Shown piece after piece: positions 7,306-14,553 of a stretch of DNA of 48,335 nucleotides. This DNA is from a bacterium (GTDB lineage: Bacteria > Bacillota_I > Bacilli_A > RFN20 > CAG-826). The notes beneath the pieces are model-generated. The model was not told the DNA's origin. It did not search any database and saw only the letters and a program-made list of their open reading frames with translations. Positions within the stretch are counted from its first letter, which is position 1. Each line of letters opens with the position of its first letter. The stretch is from NCBI GenBank assembly GCA_004561785.1, contig SFUB01000001.1, positions 1 through 48,335 on the forward strand, written 5' to 3'. Both the position numbers and the translations under genes were made by a program.

Positions 7306-8865
7306 TCATTTGATGTAAGTCGCGGCCGTGGCGATGGCGTCGTCGAGGGCCGTGGTGACGGACTTGGAGCCGAGGAGAGCTTGGGTCAAGGCGCCGCCGA
7401 TTTGTTCGCGGAGCTGGGCCGATCCGACGAAGACGTCGGTGTTGAGGTAATGGCCGTCGATGTCGTTGATCAAGACCTTCGCCGATTCCGCGTAGGTCTC
7501 GCCTTCTTCCATGAAAGTGAGGAATTCGTTGGTCTCATAGGCGGAATAGCGGACGGGGAGATAGCCTTCCGATCCGTAGATGCAGAGATAGTCGTTGACG
7601 ACGGGGTTCGTGATGAATTTCGCGAATTGCCACGCGTAGCGCATCTTCTCATCGTTTTCCTCATCGCTGTTTCGGCTGGAGCGGAGGAAGGTCATAGTCG
7701 GGCCTTGGGTGACGTAGAGGGGGTTCGAATTGTTCGCGGGGACCCTCACGATGCCAACGTCGAAGGTCGCGCCGTCGGGGGAGTTATAGCCGGTGCCGCC
7801 GGAGGAACCGATCTCGAAGATGACCTGGCCTTTTTTGAAAGCGTCGGAGCCATAGGTCCCCTTCATGCCCTTGGTGGTCAATAAGCCGTCATCGACTTCT
7901 TTCTTGGTTTTGGTCATCCAAGCTTCGAGATCCTCGCGGGCTTTCCCATCCTTGAATTCGATCTTGCCGACGCCGTCGGATCCGATCGAGGCATAGGGGA
8001 TGTTCTCTTGGAACATCTTCGAGATGATGAAGTTCGCGTCGGAGTCGTACCAAACCGGAGAGGTCAAAGAGGAAAGGACCTTGTCTTTGTTGTCCAAGGC
8101 GACCTTGGCCAGATCCATCAGCTGATCCCAGCTCATGGAGGCCAAGAAGGCGTCCCTTTCGTCTTCGGAGACGATGTCAGGGCGATAGATGCGGAAGGCG
8201 TTGGCGACGGCCTGTTTGTTATAGAACATGACCTCGGAGGATTTCATCAAGGGCAGAGAATAGGTTCCCGGCTTGGAGTAGTGGGTGCCTTCATCGAGGA
8301 AGGCCTCCACGAAATCGGAGGCATCGTAGACCGAGGTCCCGACTTTGTCGCCGAGGTAATCCTGGGTCCCGAAGCCGATCTCGGGATCATTCATGTAGTC
8401 GTCGAGATTGTAGACGAGAGAGCCGCCCAAGACGTTCAGGTAATTGGCGACGTGGTCGGGGTAGGCAATCGCGATCGTCGGGGTGTTGCCGATGGAGAAG
8501 CCCTTGGTCACCTTGTCGAGCATATCACCATAGGCGCCTTGGTATTCGCAGTGGATGGTGACATCCACCCCCTGCTCCTTCTTGATGATTGCAGAAAACT
8601 CGTCGGCTTTCTTTTGAAGGGCCACGCCGTTGCTTTGGCCGAAGGTGGTCCAAAAGTCCAGCTCGACCTTCTTCATCTCGCCGCTATTTCCGTTTTGGGA
8701 AGAGGCTTGGGAAGATGCTTGGGAAGATGCTTGGGAAGAGGCTTCGGAAGAGGAAGGGACCTCTCCCGAGGCGGAAGAAGAAGGAGGCTCCTCCGTGGGG
8801 CCGCAGGCGCAGAGGGCCACGAGAGCCGGAGCGCATGCCAAGATAAGTTTTCCGTTGATTTTCAT
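7306..8865 (-). CDS. Extracellular solute-binding lipoprotein 1 of the ABC importer
   Basis: 519 residues. Signal peptide with lipobox LCAC (Cys21), a Ser/Ala/Gln linker made of SSQA repeats (about 30-60), then a family-1 type solute-binding fold: the opening VELDFWTTFGQSNG, the hinge-like NTPTIAIAYPDHVANYL, and SSEVMFYNKQA typical of carbohydrate-type binding proteins. AGAAGGAG is placed correctly before the ATG. It captures the substrate outside the membrane for the permeases encoded upstream. The family usually binds sugars or sugar phosphates, but the operon partner is a nuclease, so nucleosides, nucleotides or their sugar parts are possible ligands. A second binding protein (8896-10485) is next to it. 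Confidence 0.87.
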   Translation of the reverse strand: MKINGKLILACAPALVALCACGPTEEPPSSSASGEVPSSSEASSQASSQASSQASSQNGNSGEMKKVELDFWTTFGQSNGVALQKKADEFSAIIKKEQGVDVTIHCEYQGAYGDMLDKVTKGFSIGNTPTIAIAYPDHVANYLNVLGGSLVYNLDDYMNDPEIGFGTQDYLGDKVGTSVYDASDFVEAFLDEGTHYSKPGTYSLPLMKSSEVMFYNKQAVANAFRIYRPDIVSEDERDAFLASMSWDQLMDLAKVALDNKDKVLSSLTSPVWYDSDANFIISKMFQENIPYASIGSDGVGKIEFKDGKAREDLEAWMTKTKKEVDDGLLTTKGMKGTYGSDAFKKGQVIFEIGSSGGTGYNSPDGATFDVGIVRVPANNSNPLYVTQGPTMTFLRSSRNSDEENDEKMRYAWQFAKFITNPVVNDYLCIYGSEGYLPVRYSAYETNEFLTFMEEGETYAESAKVLINDIDGHYLNTDVFVGSAQLREQIGGALTQALLGSKSVTTALDDAIATAATYIK

Positions 8866-8895
8866 ATCGTTCTCCTTCTTCTCCGCTTGGGAGGA

Positions 8896-10485
8896 TTACA
8901 TTTTGGTTTTGATGGTGTTTTCGGCTTTGTCGAATTCGGTGTTGACGATTTCGTCGGTGAGGGTCCCTTTATCCTTCATGAGAAGGGTGGTGACCAAGGA
9001 GCCGCAGGCGGTCCTGGCGACGTCGGAGCCTTTGAAGACCGGCGAGGTGTAGAGGCTACTAGCGACTTTTTCGTCCGCGACGTATTGGAAGACCCTGGCT
9101 TTGACCATGTCCAAACTATAGAGCTCCTTGCCTTCTTCGCTGGCGACATCGAGATAGTCGTTGGTCTCCATGTTGGAATAGCGGATCGGGGAGTAGCCGG
9201 TGTCGAGAGCCCATTTGAGGGAGTTCATCTCGTTGGTCATGTGCTTGTAGAAGAGCCAAGCGGCGAGGGCGCGGTTGTCGTCTTTGTGATCGAGGAGGCA
9301 AATGGACGGGCCCTGAGAGATGAGGGAGTTCTTATGGCCTGCGCCAGCAGGGGCCTGCGGGATGCGGGCAACCCCGGTATCGAGGTTCGCCGCGACTTGG
9401 TATTTGAGGCCGCCGGTGGAGCCGACGGTGAACAGGGCGGAGGAAGCGGTGAAGGAGAAGTTGGTGTACTTGCCATCTTTGGAGGAGCCTTTGGTGAAGA
9501 AGTAGCCGTTATCGTAGGCGGCTTTGAATTTCTTCATGAGGCCTTTCATGCCATCGTTGTTGAAGAGCAATTTTCCTTCGCCGGTAACGGGATCGACTTC
9601 GGTGTAGCCGTAGCCATATTGCTCAGCCAGGGTGATGAAGAGGTTGTCGTCGGAATCGTAGCCGAAGACGGCTTTGGTGTAGGTCGCGTTGTCGCGGAGG
9701 ATCTTGCGTTCGTCGTCGAGGGTGTTGTTATAGGAGACGAGGGCCGGGGCGAGGTGATCGAAGAGCTCATCCCAGGTGAGGTTATTGATGTATTCCTCGC
9801 TGATTGGGTTGCCGCCATTGATGGAGGAATCGATTTTGGAAAGGTCGAGGCCAAGGATGCATTTATTGTAGAACATGGCTTCGGTGGATTTGGAGAAGGG
9901 GAGCGAATAGGTTCCGGGGAGGGTGTATTTGACTCCTTCTTGGAGATAGGCGGGGATGATGTCGTCAAGATCATCATCGCTCCAGCCGTAGGTCTCATTC
10001 GTCATGTAGGGATCGAGCTGGCGGACGACGCCGTAATCCATGAGGGTGCCGATCGCGTCGGGATAAAGGACGGCGAGGTCGGCGTAGTTGTTGGCGGCGA
10101 GGCCATCGACAATCTTGTCTTTCAAGCCATCATAGCTTGTGGATTCCTTCGTGTTGATAACGGTTACGTTGGGTTCGATCTTCTTGAAGCTCGCGATGAA
10201 GGAGTCCAAATCATCCGTGTAGGAGGAGTTGGAGACGAGCTCAATGGTGGTCGGCTCTTTGATGAGGTATCGATCGCCGTCGGCGGAAGAGGACTCCTGC
10301 TCCTTGCTGCTTTCTTCCACGCTGGAGGAGGGTTCCTGTTCCTTGCTGCTTTCTTCAACGCTGGCGGCGGGGATGGAAGAGGCGGATTCCGGTTCCTTTG
10401 ACTCGGACTTGTCCTTGCTCCCCTGCGAGCAGGAGGCGATGGTGAGCAACGCGGCCATCGGCAAGACGTACAACAGCTTTTTCAT
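8896..10485 (-). CDS. Extracellular solute-binding lipoprotein 2 of the ABC importer
   Basis: 529 residues, a paralogue of the neighbouring binding protein. Lipobox IASC (Cys19), an acidic Ser/Glu linker with a repeated SVEESSKEQE unit, and the solute-binding fold with LAVLYPDAIGTLMDYGVV and STEAMFYNKCI at equivalent places. AAGGAAAA precedes the ATG. The two proteins are clearly diverged in sequence, which suggests different ligands feeding one transporter, or a split of binding and delivery roles. A 60-base gap with a small hairpin separates it from the permease gene upstream, which could allow separate mRNA processing. Confidence 0.87.
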   Translation of the reverse strand: MKKLLYVLPMAALLTIASCSQGSKDKSESKEPESASSIPAASVEESSKEQEPSSSVEESSKEQESSSADGDRYLIKEPTTIELVSNSSYTDDLDSFIASFKKIEPNVTVINTKESTSYDGLKDKIVDGLAANNYADLAVLYPDAIGTLMDYGVVRQLDPYMTNETYGWSDDDLDDIIPAYLQEGVKYTLPGTYSLPFSKSTEAMFYNKCILGLDLSKIDSSINGGNPISEEYINNLTWDELFDHLAPALVSYNNTLDDERKILRDNATYTKAVFGYDSDDNLFITLAEQYGYGYTEVDPVTGEGKLLFNNDGMKGLMKKFKAAYDNGYFFTKGSSKDGKYTNFSFTASSALFTVGSTGGLKYQVAANLDTGVARIPQAPAGAGHKNSLISQGPSICLLDHKDDNRALAAWLFYKHMTNEMNSLKWALDTGYSPIRYSNMETNDYLDVASEEGKELYSLDMVKARVFQYVADEKVASSLYTSPVFKGSDVARTACGSLVTTLLMKDKGTLTDEIVNTEFDKAENTIKTKM

Positions 10486-10515
10486 GACTTTTTCCTTTCG
10501 TTCTATTTATATTCA

Positions 10516-10532
10516 AAGATTCATAGAATCTT
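10516..10532 (-). repeat. Small inverted repeat between permease and binding-protein genes
   Basis: AAGATTC and GAATCTT (7 bp, 3-base loop) lie in the 60-base gap after the permease stop. There is no proper U tract, so it may be an RNA-processing or stabilising hairpin that sets the level of the binding-protein mRNA. Weak evidence only. Confidence 0.35.
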
Positions 10533-10545
10533 GGAACATCTTATT

Positions 10546-11520
10546 TTAGCCTTTAATCCCGGCGCGCCCAACACCTTTCATAATGTACTTGCGGAAGAAG
10601 ATGAAGAGCAGGAACAACGGGACGGTGACCAAGACGGTGGCGGCCATTTGGTAGCCGTAATCGGTGACGCCCAAGTCGACGTCGACGAAGGTGGAGGAAC
10701 GCAGACCGTTGGAGATCAAGCGGAAATCGCGGGACTGGGTGACCAGGTTCGGCCAAACGTAGGAGTTCCAAGTGCCCATGAATTTGAGGATGGTGATGGA
10801 GATGAGGGTCGGCGCGGCCAAAGGAACCATGACCCTCCAAAGGAAGGACCAGTCGCTTTTGCCGTCGACCTTCGCGGCCAGATAAAGCTCATTGGGGATT
10901 TGCTTGAAGTTCTGACGGAGCAAATAGATGTAGAAGACCGAGACGATGAAAGGCACGATCATGGCCAAATAGGCATCGATCAGGGTCTGCGCCTGGCCGA
11001 CCCAGCCAAAGCTCGCCACGGTGATGTAGTTGGAGATGACCATCATCTCGCCCGGGATCATCATGGTCATGAGGAAAATCGCGAACACGGCGTCACGCCC
11101 TTTGAATTTGAGCCTCGCGAAGGCAAAGGCCGCGAGGATGGTCGTGATGAGGGTGCCGGCGGTGGAGAAGAAGGCGACCACGATGGTGTTCCACATATAG
11201 GTCCCGAAGTCGAAGACCTGGAAGACGTGGACGTAGTTGCTCCACATGACGATGCTCGGGAAGAAGGTCTGGGTCGCCCCGCGGATTTCCTCGTTCTGCT
11301 TGAGCGAGGTGATGATCATCCAGTAGAAGGGGAAGACGACGATGACGGCCAAAGCCAAAATGAAGAGGTAAGTGAGGACGGTCATGATGGCCTTGCTGAC
11401 CTTCTCGGTCCTTTTGATGGCCTCGACGGTCTTGCCCGATTCGCCCAAAGAGAGGGTTAGGTTGTCGTTGACGCGGACTTTCTTGAAATCCGGATAGGTT
11501 TTGACGGCGGTGTTTTCCAT
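10546..11520 (-). CDS. ABC importer permease, MalG/UgpE type
   Basis: 324 residues with six predicted membrane helices starting near residue 48, after a 45-residue cytoplasmic N-terminus. The EAA loop that docks on the ATPase is visible: LYLAAKVDGKSDWSFLWRVMVPLAAP, matching EAAxxDGAsxxxxFxxixxPxxxP. The C-terminal KYIMKGVGRAGIKG is typical of the MalG group. AAGGAGGG precedes the ATG. It lies 13 bases after the partner permease gene. Together with that protein it forms the membrane channel; ligand not determined from sequence. Confidence 0.92.
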   Translation of the reverse strand: MENTAVKTYPDFKKVRVNDNLTLSLGESGKTVEAIKRTEKVSKAIMTVLTYLFILALAVIVVFPFYWMIITSLKQNEEIRGATQTFFPSIVMWSNYVHVFQVFDFGTYMWNTIVVAFFSTAGTLITTILAAFAFARLKFKGRDAVFAIFLMTMMIPGEMMVISNYITVASFGWVGQAQTLIDAYLAMIVPFIVSVFYIYLLRQNFKQIPNELYLAAKVDGKSDWSFLWRVMVPLAAPTLISITILKFMGTWNSYVWPNLVTQSRDFRLISNGLRSSTFVDVDLGVTDYGYQMAATVLVTVPLFLLFIFFRKYIMKGVGRAGIKG

Positions 11521-11533
11521 GCCTTGACCCTCC

Positions 11534-12616
11534 TTAATAATGGACCTTTTTCTTGGACGCCCAGAACTGCAGGGCGGTGAAGATCAGGATAACGATGAAG
11601 AGGAACACGGCCGCGGCCGCGGCGTAAGAGGTGTTCGTGGAAAGATTGTCGTAGATGTAATAGACGATCGTCTCCATGTTCGGGTCGCCCGCGGTGCCCA
11701 AGGTGCCGGGCCCGTTGAAGAGACCGACGATGTGGGTGTATTCCTTGAACGAGCCGATGAAGGAAGTGATCATGATGTAGAGGATCTGAGGCGAAAGAAG
11801 GGGGACGGTGATCTTCCAAAGCACTTTCCAGTGCGGGGTGGAATCAATCATCGCGGCCTGGTAGTACTGCTTATCGATGCCTTGAAGCCCGGAGAGGAAG
11901 ATGAGGATCTTGTAAGGAATAGAGCCCCAGATGATGTAGAGGCAAAGAGGAATGTAGGCAAGCTTCGGATCGGCCCCGTAGATCCAGGTGGTCGAGGTGT
12001 TGAAGATGTAGTTGATGACGCCGTTGGTGTCGAAGATGACCGAGAAGACCATGCCTACCGCGATGGAGTTCGTGACGTAGGGCAGGAAGAAGAGGGTCTG
12101 GAGGAATTTTTTGAACCAGGGGATCGAATTCAAGGCGACCGAGATGATGAGGGCCAAGAAGATCGAGACCGGCACCGTGATGATGACGAGGAGGAACGTA
12201 TTCGGGATCGCGTAGTTCACGAAGTTGATCTCGCGTCCTCCGGCGGCGTTGGTCGTAAGGCCGAAGATGTAAGTGAAGTTGTCGAAGGTGAGGTAATCGA
12301 ATTTGCCCGTGGCGTATTCGTATCCGCCGGTAAAGGCGATGAAGATGGTGTTGATGAGGGGGTAGATCAAGAAGATCGCCACCAGGATGATGACCGGGGC
12401 AAGATAGAGCCAGCCCTTCCAATTATTGGAGGCGCCGATGTCTTCGATGCCGCGGGTCCGGTAGGCTTTCTTCGAGGCGTGGTTCGAAACCAAAGTCACG
12501 ATGCGCTTGTTCTCCGGATCGTAGCCCGGATCGTAGCTCGGGCGCTCTTCCGCGAAGAGTTCCTGGGCGGCTAACCCGGAAGAGGCTATTGCTTTCTTTC
12601 TTCGATTGAAAAGCAT
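11534..12616 (-). CDS. ABC importer permease, MalF/UgpA type
   Basis: 360 residues. About 60 cytoplasmic residues come first, then six helices. The EAA loop reads QYYQAAMIDSTPHWKVLWKITVPLLSP, agreeing with the family consensus (Asp then hydrophobic-Trp, Pro at the end). It pairs with the MalG-type permease encoded 13 bases downstream and begins 12 bases after the ATPase gene. GGAGGAG lies just before the ATG. The basic N-terminal extension is longer than in most relatives. Confidence 0.92.
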   Translation of the reverse strand: MLFNRRKKAIASSGLAAQELFAEERPSYDPGYDPENKRIVTLVSNHASKKAYRTRGIEDIGASNNWKGWLYLAPVIILVAIFLIYPLINTIFIAFTGGYEYATGKFDYLTFDNFTYIFGLTTNAAGGREINFVNYAIPNTFLLVIITVPVSIFLALIISVALNSIPWFKKFLQTLFFLPYVTNSIAVGMVFSVIFDTNGVINYIFNTSTTWIYGADPKLAYIPLCLYIIWGSIPYKILIFLSGLQGIDKQYYQAAMIDSTPHWKVLWKITVPLLSPQILYIMITSFIGSFKEYTHIVGLFNGPGTLGTAGDPNMETIVYYIYDNLSTNTSYAAAAAVFLFIVILIFTALQFWASKKKVHY

Positions 12617-12628
12617 GTCGTCTCCTCC

Positions 12629-14539
12629 TTAGAAGCGGATCCTCTCTTCGGTCTCCCCGTCGAATAGGAAGGTTTTGTTGGGCTTGAGGAGCAATTTGAC
12701 GGATTTCCCTTGCTGCATCTCCTCGCTGGAGATGATGACTTTGAAGGTCGGCTTCACGGAAGCTTTGTTCAAGGCGACCAAGGAGATGTCGCGCCCGAGG
12801 ACCTGAAGCTGCTCGATGTCGGCGGAAAGGACGTTCTTTTGCCCTTTCTTGGCCAAGATGAACCCCTCGGGGCGGACGGCGACGAAGATATCTTTGTCGC
12901 CAAGCTCTTTGGGAAGATCCATGACGGCTTCTTCGCCGATGTAGACCTGCTTGCCTTGGATGCGGCCTTTGAAGACGTTGATCGGCGGGTTGCCGAGGAA
13001 CTGGGCGACGAAGAGGTTCGCGGGGTTGTTATAGACTTCCTGCGGGGCATCCATCTGCTGCATGATGCCGAATTTCATGACGACGATCTGATCGCAGATC
13101 GACATGGCTTCTTCCTGATCGTGGGTGACGAAGACGGTCGTGATGCCGGTCTCCTGCTGGATGCGGCGGATTTCCTCACGGGTCTGCAGGCGCAAACGGG
13201 CATCGAGGTTGGACAAAGGCTCGTCCAAGAGCAAGACGCGGGGCTTCTTGACCAAAGCGCGGGCGATGGCGACGCGCTGCTGCTGACCGCCGGAGAGTTG
13301 ATTCGGCTTCCTTTGGAGGTATTCATCGACCTGAACGAGTTTGGCAACGTCATAAACGATGTCACGCCTTTCCTCTTTCGTCAAAGAACGGTGGGCGATC
13401 GCTTGAGCCGTGTCGACTTCAAGATCCACCAGGTGGAGTTCTTCGGAAAGGCGATCAAGGATCTCCTTGGCCTTGTCCTTGCTGATCCGCTTCAGTTTGA
13501 AGTAGACCTTGGTGTTCGAACGGTCAAAGTAGAGTTTGAAGTCACTGAAGGCGGCCTTTTCTTTCTTGAGGGCCTCTTTGATGTTCTTCTCAAAGAGCCT
13601 GTCGACCACTTTGGAGATGGAATAGGAGACGCCTCCCGGATAGGGGAAGGAGCTTTCGATGGCGGAGATCAACTCATCCAGGGAGGCCCGCTTGGCGTTC
13701 GTGATGTTGCCCATGAGCTCGTAGCCTTCGCCGGTCTTGGCGATCGCGGCGCTTTCGATCTTTCCGAATTCTTTCGCGGAAGTGCGGAAGGAGGTGATGC
13801 ATTCATCGATGTGGGCGGTGGAGAAGCTCTTGCCGAGCTTTCCTTTGATGGCGAGGGAGAGGGTTTCCTTCTCGCTGGCGGCAGCCACGGTCGCGCGGAC
13901 GGTGGAGTCATAAAGCGGCTCAGACACCATGGTCTCCTCTTCGTCGACGAGCTTGGCCTCGATGATCGAAGGGAAGTGCTTGTCGAAGGCGGCGCGGACG
14001 CTCTTGGAGACGCCTTTCAAAGCGATGGTGAAATGGACGTTCTCGCCTTCTTCTTTGGCGGAGACGGAGAATTGCTTCTTGGAAAGGCCGAGTTTGCGGC
14101 AAAGGCTCTCGATGGATTTCACGATCCCGGGGACGATGTCGCGCGGATCTTTCTTATAATCATAAGACAAGGAATAATCGAAGAAGGTCTCCAAGGGGAC
14201 TTCGACTTTGAGGTTGGTCAAAGGGAATTCGATGTTCTTGTAGATCGTCATATGGGGATAGAGGGCGTAGTTCTGGAAGACCAAGCCGATCCCGCGCTTC
14301 TCCGGCGAGAGGTTGGTGACTTCCTGATCCCCGAACCAAACTTCCCCGGAAGTGGGGACCTGAAGGCCCGAAATCATGTAAAGGGTCGTGGACTTGCCGC
14401 AGCCGGAAGGGCCGAGCAAGCCGACGAGCTTGCCGTCGGGGACGACGAAGCTCATGTCTTTGACCGCGACGGTGTCGCGAATCCCTTTCTTCGCGTCGCC
14501 CGGGAAAATTTTGGTGAGGTCTTTGATGCGGATTTCCAT
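12629..14539 (-). CDS. ABC importer ATPase, MalK/UgpC type, with a ~270-residue insertion
   Basis: 636 residues, against about 360 for normal MalK/UgpC. All ATPase motifs are intact: Walker A GPSGCGKST (43-51), Q-loop Gln89 in VFQNYALYPHMT, signature LSGGQ (415-419), Walker B VLLLDEP (435-441), D-loop SNLD and switch His473. The C-terminal regulatory domain (TOBE/OB, about 500-636) is present. The extra sequence (about 112-383) sits inside the helical subdomain, between the Q-loop and the signature, where the ATPase touches the permease loops. It is lysine- and glutamate-rich with alternating helix and strand and no motif I recognise. From memory, mycoplasmal UgpC/MsmK-like proteins (about 585 residues) carry an insertion at the same point; this should be checked by alignment. 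AAGGAG precedes the start. Confidence 0.9.
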   Translation of the reverse strand: MEIRIKDLTKIFPGDAKKGIRDTVAVKDMSFVVPDGKLVGLLGPSGCGKSTTLYMISGLQVPTSGEVWFGDQEVTNLSPEKRGIGLVFQNYALYPHMTIYKNIEFPLTNLKVEVPLETFFDYSLSYDYKKDPRDIVPGIVKSIESLCRKLGLSKKQFSVSAKEEGENVHFTIALKGVSKSVRAAFDKHFPSIIEAKLVDEEETMVSEPLYDSTVRATVAAASEKETLSLAIKGKLGKSFSTAHIDECITSFRTSAKEFGKIESAAIAKTGEGYELMGNITNAKRASLDELISAIESSFPYPGGVSYSISKVVDRLFEKNIKEALKKEKAAFSDFKLYFDRSNTKVYFKLKRISKDKAKEILDRLSEELHLVDLEVDTAQAIAHRSLTKEERRDIVYDVAKLVQVDEYLQRKPNQLSGGQQQRVAIARALVKKPRVLLLDEPLSNLDARLRLQTREEIRRIQQETGITTVFVTHDQEEAMSICDQIVVMKFGIMQQMDAPQEVYNNPANLFVAQFLGNPPINVFKGRIQGKQVYIGEEAVMDLPKELGDKDIFVAVRPEGFILAKKGQKNVLSADIEQLQVLGRDISLVALNKASVKPTFKVIISSEEMQQGKSVKLLLKPNKTFLFDGETEERIRF

Positions 14540-14553
14540 ATGATTTCTCCTTC

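Noticed and set aside
3623..10401. Long plus-strand open frames opposite the lipoprotein, nuclease and binding-protein genes
   Set aside because: Same antisense effect; no domains, no start signals, and the minus-strand genes are clearly real.
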